Shown here piece by piece: positions 55,770-64,000 of a DNA stretch of 64,000 bases. Position numbers and translations under genes: made by a program. Each line of letters starts with the position of its first letter. Within the stretch, counting starts at the first letter, position 1. This stretch comes from Sphaerosporella brunnea (lineage: Eukaryota > Ascomycota > Pezizomycetes > Pezizales > Pyronemataceae), in the NCBI GenBank assembly GCA_008704415.1, contig VXIS01000142.1, positions 1-64,000 on the forward strand, given 5' to 3'. The notes beneath the pieces are model-generated. The model searched no databases and had not been told where the DNA came from. It was given only the letters and a program-made list of their open reading frames with translations.

Positions 55770-57690
55770 ATGGCGCCGGCGGAGCAGCCAGTCGAGCTTT
55801 ATGTTTACGATCTCTCTCAAGGCATGTCCCAGCGGGCAATCGTAAAGAATAGCAAGCTAACGACTGACAACAGGTTTGGCAAGACAGGTAAGGATTGGTT
55901 CGATTGAATGCAACAGCATTTTCTGATAGCGCCTCAGATGTCGATGGCCTTTCTCGGGATCCAGATTGACGCCGTATATCACACCTCCATTGTAGTTGGC
56001 GGGATAGAATACTACTTCGGCCACGGTATCCAGACCAGTTATCCCGGGCAAACCCACCATGGAGAGCCCATGGAGATAATCAAGCTGGGCACGACATCGC
56101 TGCCGGAAGACATTCTGCACGAGTACGTCGAGAGTATGAAGTTGGAGTACACTCCCGAGTCGTACGATCTTTTCCTTCGCAACTGCAACAACTTCACCGC
56201 CGATCTATCTATGTTCCTCTGCGGCGTCAGCATCCCTGGCAAGATCAAAAACCTTCCCCAGGAGGTCTTGAATACGCCGTTTGGACAGATGATGCGGCCA
56301 GCGTTGGAACGACAGTTGAGGCCGATCACGACGGCGCATGTGAAGCCGCCAAGGCCGAAAGCACCTTCGCGGGTGAGGAATGTGACTGCTCTGAACGAGC
56401 TGGAAAATATTATCAAGACCGCTCCGGCAACAGTAGTATTCTTCACCTCCGCGACATGTGCTCCGTGTAGGGTGGTGTATCCTCAATTTGAGACACTGGC
56501 CTCTGAGGCAGGCGAAAAAGCGACGTTTGTGAAGGTAGATATCAGCCATGCCCGGCCGATCGCAGAACAATACCAGATACTGGCCACTCCAACATTCATG
56601 ACTTGGAGTAAAGGAGAGAAGCTGGATGAGTGGAAGGGAGCCTCAGTCGACGAACTCAAGCAGAAAGTTGACCTAGTGTTGCGTGTGACATATCCTAGTA
56701 AGTCATTACTATTGACCCGACTCGACGGACTCAGCTAATGGCTACAGTCCATCGCCACACGAGCCTAAGCATACCCACCGCTCTCAGGCTGGCGCAGCAG
56801 GCCATGGCGAACCCCACTGTTTTCTCCAAAGTCCCACCAGTGGAAAAGGTCGCCGAGAAGCTAGGCTCCACCGCCTCCAACCCCGCTGTGCAATCGCTCA
56901 TCGAGTTCCTCCGGCACCGGGCGGCCGAGGGTGCCGTCAACGCCCCGATCCCCAACGAGGCCGCTTGGGCATCGTTCCTGCAGAACGCATTCAACACGCT
57001 TCCATCCAATACTCTCTTCCCTCTTGTTGATCTCTTCCGCGCTTCACTAGCGGACCCCCGAGTCTCAGGTTGGTTCGCAGAAGAAAAAGGTCCGCATCTC
57101 TTCCCGCTCTTTGTAGTAAATCGCTAAGAATCTTTCCAGACCATGCCACCATCAAAACCCTCCTTACATACGCTATCACAGACACCGATAACGTCCCGTA
57201 CCCTTTGCGCCTAGTGACGACCCAGGCGCTCTGCAACCTCTTCACCACGCCCCTTTTCCCTCCTCACCTCGTCTCACAGCCTCTGCTTCCTCTCGTGTCC
57301 ACCTTGACCACCACCTTCCTCCTCGACAGCGCCCACAGCGTCCTTCGCGCTGCCGCAAGTTCAGTAGCGTTCGCAGTTGCCGCGTATGTACAGAAGCAGC
57401 GCAGCACAGCAAACCAGGAAGTGTTGCCCCAGGATGCGATGGTAGAGCTAGTAGCTGGGCTAGTACAGGGTATCCAGACAGAAAAGGAGAGCGAGGATGT
57501 GGTTCGGCAGCTTGTGCTGAGTTTGGCGTTACTGTGCTATTGTGTGCCAGATGATCAGGCGGGAGAGTTGAAGGATATGCTGGGGGCGTTGGAGGCGGGC
57601 AAGGAGTTGAAGAGCATTGCGGCTGGTGAGAAGTGGAGGGGCGAGTGTAAGGAGCTGTGTAAGGAGGTTGCACAGTTGGTGGATGCGTAG
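55770..57690 (+). CDS. PPPDE (DeSI-type) peptidase - thioredoxin - PUL domain protein
   Basis: Five exons (55770-55821, 55874-55887, 55938-56697, 56748-57089, 57140-57690) encode 572 residues. Domains in order: PPPDE thiol isopeptidase with VELYVYDLSQGLARQMSMAF, catalytic His in YHTSIVVGG and Cys in NCNNFTADLSMFL; a thioredoxin domain with the active site TSATCAPCRVVYP; and a C-terminal PUL domain, a Cdc48/p97-binding fold. PPPDE proteins remove SUMO or ubiquitin. The combination suggests protein quality control. Exon 2 is only 14 nt, and intron 1 (55822-55873) needs a GC donor (CAAG|GCATGT) to give SQGLARQMSMA. The other introns are GT-AG. Confidence 0.9.
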
Positions 57691-57801
57691 AGTGTTTGAT
57701 GGTGATTTGTACCTTTAGCGTAAATATGCGAGTGCTATTTCGTTAGGCAGCTTTGGGGGTACAAACAAATTGGGTCAGGTTGAAACATTCGACATCGCAC
57801 A

Positions 57802-57887
57802 TCCGTTATGGTGTAGTGGCTAGCATCAGCCGCTCTCAAGCAGAGCATTAAACCGGCTAGACCGGGGTTCGATTCCCCGTAACGGAA
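57802..57887 (+). tRNA. tRNA-Glu (CTC) with a 14-nt intron
   Basis: Acceptor TCCGTTA/TAACGGA pairs fully. D-arm, anticodon stem AGCCG/CGGCT, loop CTCTCA with anticodon CTC, and T-arm CGGGG-TTCGATT-CCCCG are intact; 14 intron nucleotides follow position 37. A T-run shortly downstream (57897-57906) can serve as Pol III terminator. Confidence 0.93.
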
Positions 57888-58370
57888 AACGATTACTTTT
57901 TTGTTTTTCACGTCAACTTGTGAAGTCCTCTTTTTGCTATGCAATGGCCCCAGCACTCGGCTCCCCGGAAATCAACCCAGTTGCGCATAAGAGCAGCATT
58001 CATACGTTCTTACCTACCTCCAACCCCGCACTTCCACTCCTGTGTCTTCCAGATACTTGAAGCCGTCATGAGATGACTATTCCCAAGCATTGTCAACCCA
58101 TACTACTCTAGCTCACAAGTCTCACCTGATCACTCATCGGCGTTATGCACGGCGTCGGCGTCGGAGTTAATAAGCGCACCAGCGTATATCCAGACTGGCT
58201 GGCCTTTTTGGCTTCTCGGCGATTGCAGGTAGTAATTTCGGCAAGAAAATATGACGCAAAGCAAAGCCGTGATTCAGTTGGAGGGGTGGGGACGGATCAC
58301 ATAATGTCACTCGGTATGAGTTATATAAACTCACGAATCCACAAGTTTTCTCAGCCAAAAGCCAAACAAC
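57888..58370. promoter_or_regulatory. Promoter region of the SDR gene
   Basis: A TTATATAAAC sequence at 58320-58329 lies about 45 bp upstream of the SDR ATG and looks like a TATA box. No gene is seen in this stretch. Confidence 0.45.
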
Positions 58371-59429
58371 ATGTCTTCTACTTCTTTCACGACCACTGCT
58401 TCCCCCGTCTGGTTTATTACCGGCTGCTCCTCGGGCTTTGGCACAGGCCTGGCGATGACGGCGTTGAAAGCTGGACACCGCGTGATCGCGAGCTCCCGCA
58501 ACCCCTCTCGCACGCCGGAGCTGGTTGCAGACGTTGAGGCTCTCGGCGGGCACTGGCTGACGCTCGATACGATTGCGCCCAATGCCAAAGACGTGGTTAG
58601 AGATGCGGTCAAGATCTATGGACACATCGATTACTTGGTCAACAACGCTGGATACTCTCTTTTGGGTGCAATCGAGGATTTCTCGTAACCTCTCATCCCC
58701 CCCCCCCCCACCCCGGCACGCGGACCAATACCCCGAGAATATATGCTGACGAGCGGTGGTGGGGGGGAAAAAGTGACGAAGAATGCCGCCATCAGATGGA
58801 GGTCAACTTCTTCGCGCCGCTGAGACTTGTCCAGGCGGTGCTCCCCAGTATGCGGGAGCGGAAATCAGGGACAATCGTAAACATCAGCAGTATTGCCGGC
58901 TTGCACGGAATAGAAACTACGGGGATGTACTGTGCGAGCAAGTTTGCTCTCGAGGGTATGTCTCACCCCCCCCCCTCCCCCACCGGTTTACTTAAGCTTA
59001 AGAGTGGTGCGATTAACTGGTCTGGCTTCTTTTGGCAAAAAAGGCTTCTCGGAGTCTCTTCAATGCGAAGTAAAGGCGTTCGGTATCCGCGTTCTCGTCG
59101 TCGAGCCGGGTGCGTTCCGCTCAAACTTCCTGAGTGCGTTTGTACCGCCTGCAGCGGGAGTCTCGGAGCCGTATAAGGACACGGCTGTGGGCAGGCAGTT
59201 CGCGGCGTTTGAGGCTTGGAGCGGAAAGCAACCCGGGGATGTGCAGCTCGGGTGCCAGCGGATTTTTGAGGTCGTTACTGGAACTGGAATGGGGAAGGGC
59301 ATGGAGGGGTTTTTGAGGTTGGGATTGGGATTGGATTGGGGTGAGAGGGCGAGGCGGAAAATTGAGTCCCTTGAGAAGACGTACAAAGCTCAGGAGGCCA
59401 TTTGGAGGAGTACGGATATTAAGGAATAG
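58371..59429 (+). CDS. Short-chain dehydrogenase/reductase (classical SDR)
   Basis: Three exons (58371-58684, 58774-58955, 59044-59429) encode 293 residues. Motifs: the cofactor site FITGCSSGFGTGLA, VNNAGYSLLGAIEDF, NISSIAG with the catalytic Ser, and the catalytic YCASK. Substrate cannot be told from the sequence. A non-basic residue pattern after strand 2 (ASSRNPSR) slightly favours NADP(H), weakly. Intron 58685-58773 joins EDFS to DEECRHQMEVNFF, and 58956-59043 joins FALEG to FSESLQCEV. Both introns are long for this region (about 88 bp) and carry C-tracts. Confidence 0.88.
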
Positions 59430-59575
59430 GTGAGAGGTGGAATTTGGCGGGGTGATATAATTTATTGGCCTTTGACATTTGCACGACTGGTGTATGGTAT
59501 TGGCTGTAGATATTCGCGCTTCCAAACACCGAGAGCATTTAACCCACTCATCCCCGTAAGCCCAGAGCCTTCCAT

Positions 59576-60028
59576 CTAGACATCGTAGAACAGGTCCTTG
59601 TAGCGATGAGTAGCGTCAACAACGGCGTCCGCAATGTTGTAATCTACCAGCACCCACAACCATCTACTATCAGCACTGCTTCCTTGCGCTTCGCAACACA
59701 TTATCTCCACTCACCAACATCAGGGCCTAAGTCCCAGCTGCTGAGCACCTTTACATCGCCAGTGGGCTGGACCTTTCCCACCAGCTCAACGCCGTTTCCG
59801 ACGGTCATGTGGCATTCCTATTTCCGAATTAGCCGCGCGTGAGATGATGATGACGATGCGGCGCAGCAAAGCAAAGCTAACCCGGGTCAAGATGAGGTTG
59901 ATGGTTCCGCTGGCGTCGATCTTTGCGCTGTCGCCATAAAGCTCGGTAACTTTGCCCACAATGCGAACCGTGTGATTGACGAACTTCTCGAGGTACCGAG
60001 CGTTGATGCGTGGTGTTTGCTCGCTCAT
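59576..60028 (-). CDS. ssb3: Replication protein A subunit 3 (RPA14, Ssb3)
   Basis: Three exons (59882-60028, 59715-59817, 59576-59643) encode 105 residues, the family's usual size. The small OB-fold subunit of the RPA trimer binds single-stranded DNA complexes in replication and repair. Seen: TPRINARYLEKFVNHTVRIV, GKVTELYGDSAKIDASG, VGNGVELVGKV and YKDLFYDV at the end. Introns 59818-59881 and 59644-59714 are GT-AG. The start lies only 130 bp downstream of the IF-3 stop on the same strand. Confidence 0.9.
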
Positions 60029-60157
60029 TGTGTGTGTGTGTGGTTGTATTTGGATGGTTGGGAAAACGCGTCTGGGCTTTTGTCGCGTAGAGTGCCAGAG
60101 GCATTTATCACGTGATAAGGTGTCTTTTGATGACGCTCTGTCTATGGTACAAAATAT

Positions 60158-61012
60158 TCACAATTGTGCCGCCTCCGCTTCTTTTGGCCTCTCCTCAGCC
60201 ACACCCTCCGCCTCTTCTATTGGCCTCCCCTCAGTCCCCTCCTCAGCCTCTTCTTTTGGCTTCTCCTCAGACCCTTCCTCAGCCTCCTCCGCTTCTCCCT
60301 CCTCAGCCCCCTCCTCGGCTCCCTCCCGTCTGCGCTTCCCCTCCAGCCTCATAACATACCGCTTTCCCACATGTCCCTCCGGCTCGGCGCGTTCCCTTCC
60401 GCACTGCAGAACCTCGCCCTCCACCCTCTCCAGCAACGCCATCGCATCAATAAGCGTCTGCTTCGCCATGCCCTTCTTAACGCCAATAGTGATGTTTAAC
60501 CTATATCCCTTCCCTAAGAACTCCCTGGCCTTCTTCATGCGATGCTGGAGATCATGTTCGGAGATAGCCCAGCTGATTTCGATTTCCTTCAGGACACTCT
60601 GGGGGTTGACGTCCTTCTTCTTAATCTTTCTTTTCTCTTTGGTCTCCAAGTACTTCTGGTGGTCGCGTTCCGCCAACTCCTCTTTCGAATTAACTCTGCA
60701 GACCAACGGTATGTCCTCATCCGCCGTGGGGTTGATGCAGACAAGCGTCCACTTTTGCCGGTCGAGTGATCGCAGGATTTCCGAGACGCTGCCGTTTGCG
60801 TGGAATTTCCCCGCGGCGTCGATGTAGTTTACTGTGTCGCGAGGGATCGCTTCGTCCACTACTCGTGTCGGCACGGGGGTGTGGATCGGGACAGGAGTGC
60901 GGTAGGCGCGCATAAAGGTTGAGGGGGCCGCAACTCGCCGCGGGAGTGTGGCAGTGGGCCGCAACCCAATTGAGAGGGCGCGCAAGATGGGAGACAGTAA
61001 TGGTGGTGGCAT
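60158..61012 (-). CDS. aim23: Mitochondrial translation initiation factor IF-3
   Basis: Single exon, 284 residues from the ATG at 61012; an in-frame ATG at 61102 would add 30 residues. I prefer 61012 because MPPPLLSPILRALSIGLRPT then begins a typical Arg-rich presequence. IF-3 keeps the small mitoribosomal subunit free for initiation. Domain matches: TVNYIDAAGKFHANGSVSEI, WTLVCINPTADEDIPLVCRV, KEIEISWAISEHDLQHRMKK and FLGKGYRLNITIGVKKGM. The C-terminal ~70 residues are an acidic Glu/Ala/Gly repeat region (EEGAEEGEAEEAEEGSEE) not normal for the core family. Confidence 0.88.
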   Translation of the reverse strand: MPPPLLSPILRALSIGLRPTATLPRRVAAPSTFMRAYRTPVPIHTPVPTRVVDEAIPRDTVNYIDAAGKFHANGSVSEILRSLDRQKWTLVCINPTADEDIPLVCRVNSKEELAERDHQKYLETKEKRKIKKKDVNPQSVLKEIEISWAISEHDLQHRMKKAREFLGKGYRLNITIGVKKGMAKQTLIDAMALLERVEGEVLQCGRERAEPEGHVGKRYVMRLEGKRRREGAEEGAEEGEAEEAEEGSEEKPKEEAEEGTEGRPIEEAEGVAEERPKEAEAAQL

Positions 61013-61841
61013 CGTGATTGCCGATGTTGTTTCTTGCTCTGGCGAGGTTGAAGGTTTGGTGGGGGTGGGGGGGGATTGGTGCGGCTTGGCGGGCAGCATC
61101 ATGGAATATCACGAGCTTCACGGCTGTTGGTGGGATTTCGCGAAGAATGCAGAGTACTCTATTCAACCAATGCGGCATTACCGGTTCCGCCGCAGAAGTG
61201 TCTGGCTCATTTGAAATGCGCAGTCCGGCTCTCGGGTGAAAACCTACGAGCGACCGTATGTGTCTTATGGCCGACTTCATTTTGATATCATCCTCAGCTT
61301 GCGAATCGACCACAGCCTTCTTCGGCATGAATACCTACTAAACCACAGTTTGCCCACGGAACATCACCGAACACTCGGACGCCGGCAGACGGCCAGACTG
61401 GCTAACCCGTATCTTTGGGCCACGATCACAAAGGATGCCATTGACGGGACCCCGTGCGCTGCCATGTGGGCTGTCCCGATCGACAGCGGGTGGCGGATCT
61501 GTCCCTTGCATCCGCAGGCGGCCCTGTCAGCCCCAACAAAAGCGGCGATGCGGTCAATTTCCCGTCTGCAACGAGCTTGCGGTTCCCCTGAAGAACGAAG
61601 CAAAAAGTTGCAGCAAAGCATTCGGAGAGCGTCTGCATATGCCAATCTTAAAAAAAGAAAGAGAGTGGGAGAAAGTGGCTGCCCTTTCTTTGCGAAAGCT
61701 GATATCGATCCGTCAGCCGGTAGCAAACTTGTCTGCGCCACGGGGGAAGCACTGATTCAATGCCGGCCGGCTATCAACTTGCAAAGACCCGGTGGAGAGA
61801 CTATAAGTGGAGCCACAGCTTCCACGGTCCCATCTCCGGCC

Positions 61842-61872
<31 letters not shown>

Positions 61873-61984
61873 CGTGTCTCCCCAGTCCAGCTCCCACGGC
61901 GCCTCGTCGCCCGAGGAAAACAAACCAACACACCTCTCCCAGCGCCACTGAAAACCCCATCTGACCCCCTGGCACGCAGCCAGC
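61013..61984. other. Divergent intergenic region, no gene seen
   Basis: Includes G-rich sequence at 61055-61076 (coding-strand C-tract of IF-3) and a (CAG)10 microsatellite at 61842-61871. An open + frame over 61236-61964 has no recognised motif. Confidence 0.45.
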
Positions 61985-62548
61985 ATGCCCACCCAGCTGC
62001 TCTCCCTGCCACCGGAGCTCCTCCTAGAACTCGCCGAGCACCTATCAGCAGCGGGTCTACACCGGCTAATCCTCTGCAACCGCTACCTGCACTCGCTGCT
62101 AAACGCGCATCTCTACTGCCTCTTCTCCTCTCTAGCGGCGCGCAAAGCGATATTCTACGAAGACCATATTCTCCTGGGGCGGCTCCTATCGCTTGGCCTG
62201 GATTCCATCCAGCCAGGGCTAAGCCTTCTGAAATATGCCGTTGTGTACAGCAATGCGAAGGCGACGCGGATATTGCTGGAAGCTGGCGCCGATCCGAGAG
62301 AGGAGCCGTTGCTGCTGTTTTATCCGATGATACATCAGAATTGGGAGATTTTGGGGCTGTTGTTGAGGTTCGGCGCGGATCCGGAGCTGGGTCATAGCTT
62401 GGAGAAGGGGGATGATAACCTTTATACACCTAGACAGGTGGCGTGGTTGGATGGGACGCCCGAGGTTAGGAGGATGCTGGAGGAGGCTATTGAGGAGGGG
62501 AAGAAGTGGAGAGTTGGGCATACTGTTAGTGTTGATGTGAGGGCTTGA
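61985..62548 (+). CDS. F-box and ankyrin-repeat protein
   Basis: Single exon, 187 residues. An F-box opens the protein (LLSLPPELLLELAEHLSAAG, LHRLILCNRYLHSLLNAHLY). Ankyrin-like units follow: LLKYAVVYSNAKATRILLEA-GADP and LLFYPMIHQNWEILGLLLRF-GADP, then TPRQVAWLDGTPEVRRMLE. Such short F-box/ankyrin proteins are common and fast-evolving in Pezizomycotina; they are presumed SCF substrate adaptors. The target is unknown. Confidence 0.85.
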   Translation: MPTQLLSLPPELLLELAEHLSAAGLHRLILCNRYLHSLLNAHLYCLFSSLAARKAIFYEDHILLGRLLSLGLDSIQPGLSLLKYAVVYSNAKATRILLEAGADPREEPLLLFYPMIHQNWEILGLLLRFGADPELGHSLEKGDDNLYTPRQVAWLDGTPEVRRMLEEAIEEGKKWRVGHTVSVDVRA

Positions 62549-62770
62549 GGTGCTGTTGGATTGTGTGATACCATGCTTCGGCGTTTGTATGTACTTTGTT
62601 TGTTTTGTTAGGTATGTGGAGTTCCGGGAATTTGGCGAGGGATAATGAACAATCTAATTGATGGCTCTCTTTCATTTTTGTGGTGGTATCGTCTCCATGT
62701 GTTGACAGTGCCGATTTAAAAAAAAAAATGGCCTTTCAGCAGTGACAGCAGAAAACAAAAAAGAAAGATC

Positions 62771-62856
62771 TTCCGTTACGGGGAATCGAACCCCGGTCTA
62801 GCCGGTTTATTGCTCTGCTTGAGAGCGGCTGATGCTAGCCACTACACCATAACGGA
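62771..62856 (-). tRNA. tRNA-Glu (CTC) with a 14-nt intron
   Basis: Same gene family as the copies at 46.9 and 57.8 kb. Fully paired acceptor TCCGTTA/TAACGGA, anticodon CTC in loop CTCTCA, intact T-arm; the intron differs from the 57.8 kb copy by one or two bases. Confidence 0.93.
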
Positions 62857-63516
62857 TGAGTGATGCTCAATGATTGCATTGATTGTAAGTAAAGGCAAGC
62901 CTCTTTTACAGCCTTTGAAGTACTGTAGCGAGCAGTGAGGTTCGAACGAGATTCCGTTGCTGACCGCCGAGACACGTTTTTTATTAACGAACGGGAGAAA
63001 CTGACAGTTCCCAGCTAACGAACGGGCTGATCTTCTATAGATGTTCTTTTTTCTTCTTCAAACACACTGTATGTTAGCAACTCTCTAAATTCTGCTAATT
63101 TGGAGGGGATTTACGGTGCGATTGGTGGCCGTCGGACTTTGATCGTGACGAAAAGCTCGCTGGTTGAGCGTTTCTTCGCGTCACTGCACAGCACTCGCGC
63201 CCAGACAGGTGCTGACACCTGTTTGCTAACGAACGCACCTTCTCCCTGACCACAACGGATAACGAACGGACTCCCGTGCTGACTGCTGACGTTCGAACCT
63301 CACTGCTCGCTACAGTAGATGTATGAACCACAGCAAAGGCCCGAAATGCTAATTTCTTAACTTTACAGATGGGTTTAGGGCCCTCTCTTAGAAATCTCCG
63401 TATGACGTAAAGCGCAATGTCTTGGCAGCACATGGTTTCGCGTCGTCCCGAAGTTTCACAACAACAAAACCCACAAGCATCTAAACCCAACCTTCACCAC
63501 GCCGCTCCTCACTACC
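62857..63516. other. Intergenic region holding a TIR element
   Basis: Apart from the element at 62921-63317 no feature is seen before the BRCT-protein ATG. Confidence 0.45.
62921..63317. mobile_element. Non-autonomous TA-flanked transposon (MITE) with perfect 28-bp inverted ends
   Basis: 62921-62948 and 63290-63317 are exact inverted repeats: TA then CTGTAGCGAGCAGTGAGG and TTCGAACG. The terminal TA on each side fits a Tc1/mariner-type target duplication. The interior (~340 bp) has no coding frame but carries four direct copies of TAACGAACG (near 62984, 63017, 63225 and 63259). It lies 64 bp from the tRNA-Glu gene. Confidence 0.82.
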
Positions 63517-64000
63517 ATGGCGGACGACGCTGAGATAATGCGCTCGGGCCATCCGCTCCTTGGGATGATACTCTGCTGTACCTCTGTAGAGATGGGACTA
63601 CGAGTACGTTTTCCGTTCCTGCGCGCACCTCTACCGGGAGGGACACGAATTGACGGTGGTGGTTTGGCAGAACGAGATTTCCAAGAAATGCGAAGAGATG
63701 GGAGCACGCCATGTCCTGGACCTTACATCGGATGTCACACATTTAGTGTGTGGCGCACTATACTCGCCCAAATACCGGTACGTTGCAAAGATGCGGCCGG
63801 ACGTCAAGGTGATGTCGACGAAGTGGGTGGACGCGATGTACGCACAGTGGATTGCGGGAGAGGATATAGATCCGCGCACGTTCGAGGTTTCATATCGGTT
63901 TCCCGTTTTCTACCGGTGCCGGATCTCGGCGACTGGAATTGCTGATGGTATGGTACGCTGGGGCTGTGCATTGACGAGAAGAGAACTCTGGATTGATTGA
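63517..64000 (+). CDS. BRCT-domain checkpoint/replication protein (TopBP1/Dpb11/Rad4-like), 5' part
   Basis: Exon 1 63517-63603 and exon 2 63671-63947, then a GT donor at 63948; the gene continues beyond the window. Dpb11/Rad4 scaffolds origin firing and checkpoint signalling. Seen: HPLLGMILCCTSVEMGLR, then after the 67-bp intron CEEMGARHVLDLTSDVTHLV, YSPKYRYVAKMRPDVKVMST, WVDAMYAQWIAGEDID and RFPVFYRCRISATGI. This is the first BRCT of the tandem pair and the start of the second. Confidence 0.88.

Noticed and set aside
61236..61964. 242-codon plus-strand frame before the F-box gene
   Set aside because: Contains the CAG microsatellite and no motif; probably leader of the F-box gene.

Overview
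The window is nuclear DNA from a filamentous ascomycete (Pezizomycotina). Nearly every gene has short introns of about 42-100 bp with CTAAC/CTGAC-type branch sites. Four nuclear tRNA genes carry short introns next to the anticodon. The gene set (IMP1, mtEF-Tu, IBA57, a GCLM-type subunit, an AtfB-like bZIP, Dpb11/Rad4) is fungal. I cannot place the genus; Pezizomycetes or a neighbouring class is a guess from composition only. Exon structures were assembled by hand from splice motifs and family alignments. All multi-exon models given as complete sum to whole codons.

Layout. 1-441 holds the 5' part of a membrane-protein gene running off the left edge. A gene-free ~3 kb leader/promoter region then precedes an AtfB-like bZIP gene (3.4-4.5 kb). 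From 5.2 to 28 kb lies a dense block of conserved housekeeping genes: HIBCH-type enoyl-CoA hydratase family protein, the divergent mitoribosomal pair uL4m/mL38, IMP1, dihydroxyacetone kinase, a tRNA-Ala, a GTPBP1-like GTPase, mitochondrial EF-Tu, P5C reductase, AP-1 sigma, GCLM and IBA57. From 28.9 to 37 kb there is an island of four genes I do not recognise, rich in low-complexity and tandem repeats, including a protein of about 1,240 residues with 117-bp and 15-bp coding minisatellites. From 37 to 40 kb there is a transposon graveyard: a TIR element, an ankyrin-gene relic and a Tad-like LINE tail. From 40 to 64 kb conserved genes resume: uL29m, SURF6/Rrp14, glucose-6-phosphate 1-epimerase, an unknown coiled-coil protein, a tRNA-Glu, an atypical GATA factor, NOPCHAP1-like, GDPase, a PPPDE-thioredoxin-PUL protein, tRNA-Glu, an SDR, RPA3, mitochondrial IF-3, F-box/ankyrin, tRNA-Glu, and the start of a TopBP1/Dpb11/Rad4 gene at the right edge.

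Functional themes. At least five genes serve mitochondrial translation (uL4m, mL38, EF-Tu, uL29m, IF-3), and IMP1, IBA57 and the hydratase also act in mitochondria. The mobile DNA is small and mostly non-autonomous: a nested pair of TA-flanked hairpin MITEs (51.4-51.9 kb), a TA-flanked element with perfect 28-bp ends beside a tRNA (62.9-63.3 kb), and a ~0.9 kb TIR element (37.2-38.1 kb) sharing a diverged sequence with 13.7-14.0 kb. Two genes need GC-AG introns to keep conserved reading frames. I found no biosynthetic gene cluster, CRISPR array or wholly new system. The most novel-looking items are the repeat element with a conserved acidic peptide, the nested MITEs, the orphan-gene island and the GATA finger with an expanded loop.
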